Below are positions 26,082 through 34,054 of a DNA stretch of 64,000 nt, one piece after another. Origin of the DNA: CAVYPR01 sp963770505 (lineage in GTDB: Bacteria; Actinomycetota; Acidimicrobiia; Acidimicrobiales; RAAP-2); the NCBI GenBank assembly GCA_963770505.1, contig CAVYPR010000001.1, forward strand, positions 496,001 through 560,000. Direction: 5' to 3'. Below the pieces are notes generated by a model. It did no database searches. It was not told the DNA's origin and saw only the letters and a program-made list of their open reading frames with translations. Each line of letters opens with the position of its first letter. Position 1 is the stretch's first letter. Position numbers and translations under genes: made by a program.

Positions 26082-27824
26082 TCAGCTCCCCGGGCCCCCC
26101 GAGGACGTGCAGCTGCGGGGGTCCCAGGCGCTGAGCGGTTCGTCGGGGGAGCTCGGCGGGTCGAAGCCGCTGTTGGCGTTCGGTGTGGCCGGGGCGGTGG
26201 TGGTCGTCGTCGAGGATGTGCCCGTCGAGGATGTGGCCGTCGAGGATGTGGCCGTCGCGGCTGTTCCCGGCGTGGCGGTGGTCGTGGTCGACGGGGGGGA
26301 GGTGGTGGTGGAGCCGGCCGGGGCCGGGGCGGCGGCGTCGACCGAGAAGCCGGTCCCGGTGGTGACGGTCACCTCCGCGCCGTCGGTGGTCGGGCCGTAG
26401 GCCATGATGACCGAGCCCGACAGCGACCCGGCGACCAGCTGGGCCGCCGCCTCGTCCGCCGCGCTGTGCTGCGAGTACGTCACCACCGTCTCGGCCTCCT
26501 GGCCCACCGGTGTGCTGTCACCGGTCCCCACCATGTCGAAGCCGAGTGCGCCGAGGGACTGCGACGTCCTTGTGGCCTGGCCGTAGACGCCCGAGCCGTT
26601 CTCGACCGACACCGTGACCGCGCCCGGTTGGGGGAGCGGCGTGCCGGACATGGTGTCGGTGTCGGCGGTGACGCCGAGGAACTTGTCGACCACCGACTGG
26701 TCCAACGGCTCGGTCGGGAACTCGATGTCGCCGTATGTGCCGCCCTTGTAGTCGTAAGAGCCGAACGAGCCGACCAGGACGGGCACGGTCAGCTGGGGGG
26801 CCCGGTTCACTGTGACGGCGTGGTAGCTCAGCACGAGGTCGACCATGTCGGTCAGCGACAGGCCGCTGTCCACCGTGAGCTGCGGGGCCACGGCGCTCAC
26901 CAGCGAGAGGTCGGTGCCGGGGTTCGAGATGCCCCGCTTGGCCACCTGGCGAGCGAGCACCCGGAGGAATTCGTGGTCCCGCACGATGCGGGCGAGGTCG
27001 CTCTGGTTCTCCTGGGGCCATGTCGACGGTGTTGTCGAGGTGTTCCCGGGCGGCCGGTACTGCAGGTGCCGGGCCCGCACGACCTGCAGGGCCTCCACCC
27101 CGTCGAGGTGGCGGCACCCGGTGGTGCGCACGTCGAGGCCCGAGTAGGCGTCGTAGACGGGCTCGGGGAAGTACATTGTGATCCCGCCGAGCGCTGTGAC
27201 CACGTTGGCGAAGCTGTCGAAGTTGAGCTCGACGTAGTGCTGGATGGGGATGCCGAAGTCGTCCTGGATGGCCGCCACCAGCTGGGTCGGCCCCTGCAGG
27301 AGGGCGGCGTCGATCTTGTTGGCGCCTGTGGGGTTCGTCGGTGTGGCGGCGGCGCGGGCGTTGGGGATGAAGAGGTCCCGGGGGATCGAGAGGATCGACA
27401 CCGTCTTGGTCGCCGGGTTCAGGTGCAGGATCATCACCACGTCGCTGTTGACCCCGGTGACGCCCTCTGTGCACAGGCCGTAGGCGGGGTTCTGGACCTT
27501 GAGGGCGCAGCGCGAGGTCGATCCGACCATCAAGATGTTGTCGGTGCCGGCGTCGGCCCCGGCGGTCGGGTCGCCGGTGAGGCCCTGCACGGCGACGCGG
27601 TTCACCTCGCGGTTGAGGTACCAGACGTAGCCGGCCCCGGCGCCCACCACGACGACCGCCACCAGGCCGAGCACGAGGGCGCCGCGCAGCACCCACCGCC
27701 GACGGTGGTGGCCACCTTCGGCCTGCCGGCGGGCACGCCTCGCCCGGCGGCCCGAGGGGTTCTCGCTGTCGATCTGGCGCCCGAGCGCGTCGAGCCCGTC
27801 GTGGTTGGCGACGTCACCCGGCAC
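26082..27824 (-). CDS. LytR-CpsA-Psr (LCP) family protein, 580 aa
   Basis: LCP phosphotransferases attach glycopolymers to peptidoglycan outside the membrane. A basic cytoplasmic tail is followed by a TM helix (about residues 44-69), the LCP domain (VSILSIPRDLF, GANKIDAALLQGP, HYVELNFDSFANVV, VVRARHLQY) and a C-terminal LytR_C domain (VSVENGSGVYGQA). The tail beyond residue 510 is Ser/Thr-rich low complexity. GTG start six bases after TAGAGT. I counted about seventeen in-frame ACA Thr codons, against none seen in dnaE. Confidence 0.93.
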   Translation of the reverse strand: MPGDVANHDGLDALGRQIDSENPSGRRARRARRQAEGGHHRRRWVLRGALVLGLVAVVVVGAGAGYVWYLNREVNRVAVQGLTGDPTAGADAGTDNILMVGSTSRCALKVQNPAYGLCTEGVTGVNSDVVMILHLNPATKTVSILSIPRDLFIPNARAAATPTNPTGANKIDAALLQGPTQLVAAIQDDFGIPIQHYVELNFDSFANVVTALGGITMYFPEPVYDAYSGLDVRTTGCRHLDGVEALQVVRARHLQYRPPGNTSTTPSTWPQENQSDLARIVRDHEFLRVLARQVAKRGISNPGTDLSLVSAVAPQLTVDSGLSLTDMVDLVLSYHAVTVNRAPQLTVPVLVGSFGSYDYKGGTYGDIEFPTEPLDQSVVDKFLGVTADTDTMSGTPLPQPGAVTVSVENGSGVYGQATRTSQSLGALGFDMVGTGDSTPVGQEAETVVTYSQHSAADEAAAQLVAGSLSGSVIMAYGPTTDGAEVTVTTGTGFSVDAAAPAPAGSTTTSPPSTTTTATPGTAATATSSTATSSTGTSSTTTTTAPATPNANSGFDPPSSPDEPLSAWDPRSCTSSGGPGS

Positions 27825-27830
27825 AGTTGC

Positions 27831-27836
27831 ACTCTA
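27831..27836 (-). promoter_or_regulatory. -10 element for the LCP gene
   Basis: TAGAGT on the minus strand, six bases before the GTG at 27824; leaderless type. Confidence 0.55.
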
Positions 27837-27889
27837 GGGACCGTCGCCTTACGGAACGATGAACGGGGCGCCCCCGGCGTACCCGGCCC

Positions 27890-28141
27890 TCAGGCCGGCG
27901 GCGGCCCGGCGGGCGGCTGCTCTGCGGGGGGCCGCAGGTCCACCCGCAGGGTGAGGATGCCGTCTTCGAGCGTGGCCTCGGCGTCGCCGACCATGGCGAA
28001 GTCCATGTAATCGGTCTGGGCCTGCTGACGGAACCGCTGGCGCTCGGGTCCCTCGACCGGGGGCAGCCCCCGCTGGCGGACGGCCTCGGCTCGCTGGCGG
28101 AAGCGGGCCACCATGGCCTGGGGGTCGAAGGGCTCGTCCAT
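27890..28141 (-). CDS. hypothetical protein, 83 aa
   Basis: Small soluble acidic protein of unknown family. A helical N-terminus (MVARFRQRAEAVRQRGLPPV) is followed by a short beta region (YMDFAMVGDAEATLEDGILTLRVDL) and a Pro-rich tail. A TACGAT -10 element lies on the minus strand at 28155-28160, which would give a short untranslated leader. Good codon bias and a clean start support it as a gene. Confidence 0.6.
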   Translation of the reverse strand: MDEPFDPQAMVARFRQRAEAVRQRGLPPVEGPERQRFRQQAQTDYMDFAMVGDAEATLEDGILTLRVDLRPPAEQPPAGPPPA

Positions 28142-28197
28142 AAGCTGACGGCCGATCGTAGCGGGCGGCCGCCATGTGGCCGCGGCCGACGAGGCAC

Positions 28198-28203
28198 TAC
28201 AAT
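28198..28203 (+). promoter_or_regulatory. -10 element for a structured leader
   Basis: TACAAT, one of the best -10 matches in the window. Transcription should begin near 28210, directly at the first stem of the structured leader. Confidence 0.55.
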
Positions 28204-28209
28204 GGTCGC

Positions 28210-28318
28210 ACCTGCGGGAACGCCGGGTCCGGTGGGAGATGTGGACCGCGGCGGCCCAGCACCGAGCGACGCCCGCCGCAGGGTCGCACGGCCGTGAACG
28301 GGCAGCAAGGGAGTTGTC
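28210..28318 (+). ncRNA. candidate structured 5' leader or small RNA
   Basis: From the predicted start, CCTGCGG (28211-28217) pairs with CCGCAGG (28276-28282). Inside, CGCCG-GGTCC (28221-28230) pairs with GGACC-g-CGGCG (28243-28253), ten pairs with one bulged G and a 12-base loop. It ends just before the GGGAG ribosome-binding site of the 69-residue gene. It matches no riboswitch, SRP RNA or 6S consensus that I know. Confidence 0.45.
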
Positions 28319-28528
28319 GTGAAGAAGGGACGCCATCGGCGGTTCGAAGAGGCGCGCAGCCTGAAGCGGTCGGTCGGCACGGCCGACCGGCGGTGCCCCG
28401 AGTGCGGGGCCGAGCCTGAGGACGTCCACGCCTCGTGGTGCCTGGCCGAGGAGGACCGCTACGACCGGATCCTGGGCTCGGTGGCGCCGTCGGGCGACGA
28501 CGCGGAGCACGACCCGCTCGACGACTGA
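28319..28528 (+). CDS. small zinc-ribbon-like protein, 69 aa
   Basis: Basic N-terminus (MKKGRHRRFEEARSLKR), a single metal-binding knuckle with the spacing C-x2-C-x8-H-x3-C (CPECG to HASWC) and an acidic tail. The size and charge pattern suggest a nucleic-acid or ribosome-associated protein, but no family is recognised. GTG start with GGGAG about six bases upstream. It is the only gene in this part with a long structured leader. Confidence 0.72.
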   Translation: MKKGRHRRFEEARSLKRSVGTADRRCPECGAEPEDVHASWCLAEEDRYDRILGSVAPSGDDAEHDPLDD

Positions 28529-28535
28529 CGGCGGC

Positions 28536-29285
28536 TCAGCGGCGCCGCACGGCGGGGTGGGGTAGCGGCACGCCCCGAGGCAGCCGGGCCTCGCGGTCGG
28601 CGAGGTACTGGGCCAGCATGCGGTAGGGGCGGGGGCCCACCATGGCCGTCAGCTCCGCCTCCATCTCCACGTAGACCGGCCGGCTCCCCACGAAGGCGTC
28701 GGGGGCCTCGGTGCACCACCAGGCGAACTCCGCGCCGCCCTTCCCCCAGTGGCGCCGGTCCCACTGGCGGATGGTGGAGACCACGTGGCCGTCGTCGGCC
28801 ACCTCGTCCTCGCGCCGCAGCGGGAGCTGCCAGCAGACCTCGGGCTTGAGCTCGAGCGGGTCCTGGCCCCGCTCGACCGCCGCCTGGTGCAGTGCGCATC
28901 CCGGGCCGGTGCCGAAGCCCGGCCGGTTCAAGAAGACGCAGGCGCCCTTCACGACGCGGGTGACCACCTCGCCGTGCTTGTTCTTCTTGATCACGCCGTC
29001 CTTCTTGCCCCGGTCCCGGAACTGCCACTGCTCGGCGGTCAGGGTCGCCGCCGCCTTCTCCACCCGGCGGGCGTCCTTGCCGTCGATGAGGTGGGCGCCG
29101 TAGGAGCAGCAGCCGTGGGCCAGCTCGGGGGTGGGCTCGGTGAGCACGCCCTGGCAGCCGTGGCCGTAGATGCAGGTCCAGTTGGAGGTGAGGAAGGTCA
29201 CGTCGAAGACCCAAGTGCGCTCCTCGCCGGGGTCCTCGAAGCTCACCCACTCCCGGGCGTCGTCGGGCGGCTGCCCAGGTGCCAT
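28536..29285 (-). CDS. Cys-rich conserved protein, possible Fe/Zn-binding, 249 aa
   Basis: About ten cysteines in conserved-looking contexts: CIYGHGCQG, HGCCSYGAH, GACVFLN, GPGCALH, EVCWQLP and WWCTE. The order recalls YkgJ/DUF3109-type metal-cluster proteins, but I cannot fix the family. No signal peptide or membrane segment. ATG start seven bases after TAGGGT (minus strand, 29293-29298). It converges tightly on the zinc-ribbon gene. Function unknown; metal or iron-sulfur binding is likely. Confidence 0.82.
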   Translation of the reverse strand: MAPGQPPDDAREWVSFEDPGEERTWVFDVTFLTSNWTCIYGHGCQGVLTEPTPELAHGCCSYGAHLIDGKDARRVEKAAATLTAEQWQFRDRGKKDGVIKKNKHGEVVTRVVKGACVFLNRPGFGTGPGCALHQAAVERGQDPLELKPEVCWQLPLRREDEVADDGHVVSTIRQWDRRHWGKGGAEFAWWCTEAPDAFVGSRPVYVEMEAELTAMVGPRPYRMLAQYLADREARLPRGVPLPHPAVRRR

Positions 29286-29384
29286 GGGCGGCACCCTAGT
29301 GCGCCCCGCGCCCGCCACCCGCGCCCGACCCGCGCCCGACGCGCCCGCTCGAGCCCGGCGCGCCGGCGTCGTTACCCTCGGTCG

Positions 29385-29390
29385 TATGAT
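29385..29390 (+). promoter_or_regulatory. -10 element for nfuA
   Basis: TATGAT six bases before ATG 29397; leaderless type. A minus-strand TAGGGT (29293-29298) serves the divergent Cys-rich gene. Confidence 0.6.
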
Positions 29391-29396
29391 GGGGTG

Positions 29397-30056
29397 ATGG
29401 CCCGATCTGTCGAAGACCTCACGCTGTCGGTCGACCCGGTGGTAACCCTGACCGAGGAGGCCCGCAACATCGTCTCCGAGGCCATGACCCAGGAGCCCGA
29501 CCCCGAGCACCTGGCGCTCTGGCTGGAGGTGAGCGGGGTCCGAGACGGCGCCTTCGCCTACGACCTCTACTTCCAGTCGCTGGCCGACGCCGGCGGCGAC
29601 GACGCCGTCCACCGCGCCGACGAGCTGGTGGTGGTGGTGCCGGGCGACAGCGTCGAGCGGCTGCGCGGGGCGCGCCTGGAGTGGTCCGACGAGGGTCCCG
29701 GCGGGCTCGTGCTGGTCAACCCCAACACCCCCCCGGCCGACGAGGCCGCCACGGGGGTGCCGCCCGAGGTGCTCGCCGCGGGCATCGCCGGTCCCCTGGC
29801 CAGCCGGGTGCGGCTCGTCCTCGACGAGGTGGTCAACCCCTCGATCGCCTCCCACGGGGGGCGGGCCGACCTCGTGGCCTTCGACGAGGACGGCGGTGTG
29901 GCCTACCTGCGCCTCTCGGGGGGATGCCAGGGCTGCGCCATGTCGCGCATGACGCTCACCCAGGGGATCGAGGTCGCCCTGCGCGACGAGGTCCCCCAAG
30001 TGGTGCGGGTGGTCGACGTCACCGACCACGGCGGCGGCGAGAACCCCTACTACTGA
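29397..30056 (+). CDS. nfuA: NfuA-type iron-sulfur carrier, 219 aa
   Basis: Iron-sulfur cluster carrier with a degenerate A-type N-terminal domain (LTEEARNIVSEAM to LVLVNPNTPP) and a C-terminal NifU domain. The latter carries the cluster-binding CxxC in GGCQGCAMS and the preceding VVNPSIASHGGRADLV block. This two-domain layout defines NfuA. Start decided by the -10 element. The neighbouring Cys-rich protein could be a client, which is speculative. Confidence 0.92.
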   Translation: MARSVEDLTLSVDPVVTLTEEARNIVSEAMTQEPDPEHLALWLEVSGVRDGAFAYDLYFQSLADAGGDDAVHRADELVVVVPGDSVERLRGARLEWSDEGPGGLVLVNPNTPPADEAATGVPPEVLAAGIAGPLASRVRLVLDEVVNPSIASHGGRADLVAFDEDGGVAYLRLSGGCQGCAMSRMTLTQGIEVALRDEVPQVVRVVDVTDHGGGENPYY

Positions 30057-30081
30057 GCGGCCCGGAGCGGCTGGCCCCGAC

Positions 30082-30831
30082 GTGAACGTCCTCCTGGTGG
30101 GAGGGTGCGCCGCCGCCGGCGGGGTCGCCGGGCTCGTGCTCGACGAGGTGGCGGCACGCATCCCGCGGCCCGCCCCCGCCCCCAAGGTCGCCGTCGACGG
30201 GGACGGGACCGAGGCCCCCGAGCCCACGGCTCCGGTCACCTACCTCCCCCTCCCGCCGCCGCCCGGGGTGGTCGAGCACGTCCTGTCGGTGGTGGTGACG
30301 GCGTTCCTCTTCGGGGCGGCCGCCGTCCACTTCGGACCCGTGCCGGAGCTGGCCGCCTACTGCGTGCTCTTCGCCGGCCTGGTGGCGGTGTCGGTCGCCG
30401 ACATCCGGGTGGGCCTGGTGCCGCGCAAGCTCCTGTACCCCACCCTGGTGCTCATGGTGGTGGCGCTGGTGGCGGCGTCCGCCGTGTCGGGCGACTACCA
30501 CCAGCTGGTCCAGGCGGCCGTCGGAGGCGTGGCCGCCTTCGCGGTCTTCTTCGCCATCTGGTTCATCGCGCCGCGCTCAATGGGCATGGGCGACGTGCGG
30601 CTGGCCGGGGTGATCGGGGTCGGGCTCGGGTGGATCGGCTACCGCCAGCTCTACCTCGGGTTCCTGGTCGCCTTCATCGTGGGAGTGGTGATCGGCGTGG
30701 TGAAGATGCTGGTGCAGGGGAGCGGCCGCAAGACGTCGCTGCCCTTCGGGCCGGCCTTGGCCGTGGGGGCGGTGGTCGGCGTGCTGTGGGGGACCTCGTT
30801 GGCCAACCTCTGGTTCCACACCGGCGGGTAG
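30082..30831 (+). CDS. A24 prepilin-type peptidase, 249 aa
   Basis: Membrane aspartyl peptidase family. The two catalytic aspartates are in VSVADIRVGLVP and MGMGDVRLAG (GxGD). About seven TM segments are seen. The usual N-terminal methylase domain with Cys motifs is replaced by a short Pro-rich cytoplasmic loop, so processing without N-methylation is possible. No pilin genes are in the window. It lies 13 bases before aroC, as in other actinobacteria where such peptidases neighbour aroC. Confidence 0.9.
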   Translation: MNVLLVGGCAAAGGVAGLVLDEVAARIPRPAPAPKVAVDGDGTEAPEPTAPVTYLPLPPPPGVVEHVLSVVVTAFLFGAAAVHFGPVPELAAYCVLFAGLVAVSVADIRVGLVPRKLLYPTLVLMVVALVAASAVSGDYHQLVQAAVGGVAAFAVFFAIWFIAPRSMGMGDVRLAGVIGVGLGWIGYRQLYLGFLVAFIVGVVIGVVKMLVQGSGRKTSLPFGPALAVGAVVGVLWGTSLANLWFHTGG

Positions 30832-30832
30832 G

Positions 30833-30838
30833 TAGGTT
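30833..30838 (+). promoter_or_regulatory. -10 element for aroC
   Basis: TAGGTT six bases before GTG 30845. It probably starts the shikimate series as a leaderless transcript. Confidence 0.55.
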
Positions 30839-30844
30839 GTACCC

Positions 30845-32031
30845 GTGCTGCGCTTCCTGACGGCCGGAGAGTCGCACGGGCGCGCCCTGGTGGTCATCGT
30901 CGAGGGGCTGCCCGCCGGCCTCCCGATCACCGTCGAGCAGGTCGCCGAGGAGCTCTCCCGCCGGCGGCTCGGCTACGGGCGCGGACCGCGCATGCGCTTC
31001 GAGGCCGATGAGATCACACTGACCGCCGGGATCCGCCACGGCCGGACCCTCGGGTCGCCGGTGGCCGTCGAGATCGCCAACTCCGAGTGGGAGCGCAAGT
31101 GGACCGAGGAGATGTCGCCGGCCCCGGGCGCCCCGGCCTCGGTGCTCACCCAGCCCCGCCCGGGCCACGCCGACCTGGCCGGCATGCAGAAGTACGGCTT
31201 CGACGACGCCCGCGACGTGCTCGAGCGGGCCTCGGCCCGGGAGACCGCAGCCCGGGTGGCGGCCGGGGCCCTGGCCAAGGCGCTCCTCTCCCACCTCGGG
31301 GTCTCGGTCCTGAGCCACATCGTCCAGCTCGGTCCCGAGCGGGCGCCCGACGGCGTCCGGCCCGGCCCGGCCGACCTGGGGACGGTCGACGCCTCGGCGG
31401 TGCGCTGCTTCGACCCGGGAGCCGAGGAGGCGATGGTGGCCGCGGTGAAGGCGGCGGCCAAGGACGGCGACTCCCTCGGCGGAGTGGCCGAGGTCCTCGC
31501 CTACGGCGTGCCGGTCGGGCTGGGCAGCCACGTTCACTGGGACCGCAGGCTCGACGGCCTGCTGGCCCAGGCCCTCATGAGCATCCAGGCCGTCAAGGCG
31601 GTCGAGGTCGGCGAGGGTTGGGACGTGGCCGGCCGGCGGGGGTCGGTGGCCCACGACGCCATCTACTACGACGAGGCTGCCGGCTTCCGCCGCGACACCC
31701 TGCGGGCCGGCGGCATCGAGGGGGGCATGTCCATCGGGGGCCTGGTCGTCGGCGCGGGTGGCCATGAAGCCGCTGGCCACCTTGAACCGCCCGGTGCTCG
31801 AGACCGTCGACGTCGTCACCAAGGAACCGACCGTCAGCTTCCAGCGAGCGCACCGACGTCACGGCGGTGCCGGCCATGGGCGTGGTGGCCGAGACCATGT
31901 GCGCCCTGGTGCTGGCCGGCGAGGCGCTGCGCAAGTTCGGGGGCGACTCGCTGGCCGAGGTGGTCCGCAACCGCGACGGCTTCTTGTCCTCGCTGGGCGA
32001 GACCCCGTCGGCCGCCCTCGGACGGTCGTGA
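30845..32031 (+). CDS. aroC: chorismate synthase (two +1 indels)
   Basis: Last step of the shikimate pathway, using reduced FMN. GESHGRALV, YGRGPRMRFE, TGIRHGRTLGSPV (here starting TAGIRHG), ASARETAARVAAG and GGMSIGG are present. The frame breaks at 31754 (GGC-G-CGG) and at 31845 (CAG-C-GAG). With those removed, AMKPLATLNRP and RTDVTAVPAMGVVAETM join correctly and the protein has 394 residues. The stop overlaps aroK (GTGA). Confidence 0.92.
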
Positions 32032-32531
32032 CCAAGGTCCTGCTGGTCGGAATGATGGGGGCCGGGAAGACCACCGTCGGCCGGCTGGTGGCCGAGCGGC
32101 TCGGCTGCCCCTACGCCGACTCCGACGCCGAGGTGGAGGCGGCCACCGGGCGCACGGTGCCCGAGCTGTTCGCCGAGCGCGGCGAGGCCGCCTTCCGGGC
32201 GGCCGAGGCCGAGGTGCTGGCCCAGGCGGTGGCCACGGACGGGCCGGCGGTGGTGTCGGTGGCCGGAGGCGCGGTCCTCGACCCGGCCAACCGGGCGCTG
32301 ATCAGGCGGTCGGGGACCGTGGTGTGGCTGCGGGCCGACCCCGCCACCCTGGCCGGCCGGGTGGGCGACGGGGCCGGCCGCCCGCTGCTCGAGGACCGCC
32401 CGGCGGCCGAGCTGGCCCGCCTCGAGGCGGTACGCCGCCCCTTCTACGCCGAGGTGGCCGACGCCGTGGTCGACGTCGACGGGTCGACCCCCGAGGCGGT
32501 GGCCGACGCCGTGCTGGCGGCGCTCACGTGA
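32028..32531 (+). CDS. aroK: shikimate kinase, 167 aa
   Basis: ATP-dependent phosphorylation of shikimate. P-loop GMMGAGKTT near residue 8, DSDAEVEAATGRTVPELF, the Arg in GEAAFRAAEAEVL and GGGAVL-like VAGGAVLDP fit the family. The frame is intact, unlike its neighbours. Coupled to aroC and aroB by GTGA overlaps. Confidence 0.94.
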   Translation: MTKVLLVGMMGAGKTTVGRLVAERLGCPYADSDAEVEAATGRTVPELFAERGEAAFRAAEAEVLAQAVATDGPAVVSVAGGAVLDPANRALIRRSGTVVWLRADPATLAGRVGDGAGRPLLEDRPAAELARLEAVRRPFYAEVADAVVDVDGSTPEAVADAVLAALT

Positions 32532-33590
32532 TCACCGTCGGGGTGGAGCTGGGCCCCTCCCGGCGCTACGACGTCCTCGTGGGCGACGGGGCCCGACACG
32601 ACCTGGCCCGGGTGGTGGCCGAGCGGGTGCCCGGGGCGAGGCGGGCCGCGGTGGTGACCCAGGCCGGACCGGCGGGGGCGGGCTGGTTCTCCGACCTCGA
32701 CCCGGGGATCGGCTGCACGGTCCAGACGGTCCCCGACGGCGAGGGGGCGAAGTCCCTGGCCACGGTGGAGGCGCTCTGTCGCGGCTTCGCCCGCGACGGC
32801 CTCTCCCGCACCGACGTGGTGGTGGCCGTGGGAGGAGGGGTCGTGACCGACGTGGCCGGCTTCGCCGCCGCCGCCTACCACCGCGGGGTGGCCTACGTGA
32901 ACGTGGCCACCTCGCTCCTGGCCCAGGTGGACGCGGCGGTCGGCGGCAAGACCGGGGTCAACCTGCCCGAGGGCAAGAACCTGGTCGGGGCGTTCTGGCA
33001 GCCGGCGGCGGTCCTGTGCGACACCGCCACCCTGGCCACCCTGGCGCCCGGCGAGTGGGCCTGCGGGCGCGGGGAGATGGCCAAGTACGCCTTCTTGGGC
33101 GAGGGGACGCCCGACGCCTCGCTGCTCTCGCTCCCCCTCGACGAGCAGGTGGCCCGGTGCGTGGCCATCAAGGCCGCGGTGGTGGCCGCCGACGAGCGCG
33201 AGGGGGGGCGCCGGGCGGTCCTCAACTACGGCCACACCCTGGCCCACGCCCTGGAGGCGGCGGGCTTCGACGACCCCGCCCGCCGGCTGCGCCACGGCGA
33301 GGCGGTGGCGGTCGGCCTGGTCTACGCCGCCCTGCTGGCCCGGCGGCTGGGCCGGATCGACGAGGCGCGGGTCGACCTGCACCGCGCGCGTGGTGGCCGG
33401 CTTCGACCTCTCGGCCGACCTGCCGGCCGGCTCCGACGCCGGGGTGCTGGTGGCGGCCATGGGGCGGGACAAGAAGGCCAGCCACGACCTCACCTTCGTC
33501 CTCGACGGCCCCGACGGGGTCGAGACGGTGCGGGGGGTCGACCGGGACGCCGCGCTGGCTACCCTTGCGGAGATGGGACGCCGGACCGTC
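32528..33590 (+). CDS. aroB: 3-dehydroquinate synthase (one +1 indel, end unclear)
   Basis: NAD-dependent cyclisation of DAHP. VAVGGGVVTDVAGFAAA, NVATSLLAQVDAAVGGKTGVN, LNYGHTLAHALE and RHGEAVAVG are diagnostic. An extra C at 33389 (GCG-C-GTG) breaks the frame before VVAGFDL. After the expected C-terminus (DAALATLAEMGR) there is no stop codon in any plus-strand frame between 33560 and 33610. Either a stop base was lost (for example TGA after GTC at 33588-33590), or aroB and aroQ are fused. End coordinate is therefore approximate. Confidence 0.88.
33560..33565 (+). promoter_or_regulatory. -10-like element before aroQ
   Basis: TACCCT seven bases before ATG 33573, inside the 3' end of aroB; possible internal leaderless start. 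Confidence 0.35.
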
Positions 33591-34036
33591 GAAGGTGCTC
33601 TTCGTGTCGGGGCCGAACCTCGACCTGCTGGGCCAGCGCCAGCCCGAGATCTACGGCACGGCCACGCTGGACGACCACCTGGCCGCGGCCACCGAGGCCG
33701 GCCGCCGGCTCGGGCTGGAGGTCGAGCACCTCCAGACGCAACGACGAGGGCGCCTCATCGACGCCGTCCACGACGCCCGGGGCCGCTGCGCGGCGCTCGT
33801 GGTCAACGCCGGCGCGCTCTCGCCACACCTCGTGGTCGCTGCACGACGCCCTGGCCGCCTTCGACGGGGTGGTGGTGGAGCTCCACCTGTCGAACCCGGC
33901 CGCCCGCGAGCCGTTCCGCCACACCTCGGTGATCGCCCCGGTGGCCGACGGGTCGATCGCCGGCTTCGGCGGGCTCGGCTACGTGCTGGCCATGGAGGCG
34001 GTCGGCCGCCTGCTGTCGGTCGGGGGTGCGGCATGA
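33573..34036 (+). CDS. aroQ: type II 3-dehydroquinate dehydratase (several indels)
   Basis: VLFVSGPNLDLLGQRQPEIYG is the type II signature, split here over two blocks, followed by REPFRHTSVIAPVADG and GFGGLGYVLAMEA. Events: an extra G at 33591 if translation begins at ATG 33573; an extra C at 33739 with a missing base at 33750/33751, which together turn the expected NDEG into QRRG; and an extra C at 33833, after which HTSWSLHDAL is restored. Corrected length about 153 residues. The alternative start is the GTG at 33595 (VLFVSG). Confidence 0.85.
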
Positions 34037-34054
34037 CGCTGCCCCCGCTGTCGA

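Noticed and set aside
28210..28318. SRP RNA, 6S RNA or a tRNA in the structured leader
   Set aside because: The SRP apical loop GGUCAGG...GGAAGCAGCC is absent, and there is no cloverleaf or T-loop sequence.
34033..34054. An extra A at 34054 as a certain frameshift in pepQ
   Set aside because: A GTG at 34055 gives a normal N-terminus without any correction, so the event remains only possible.
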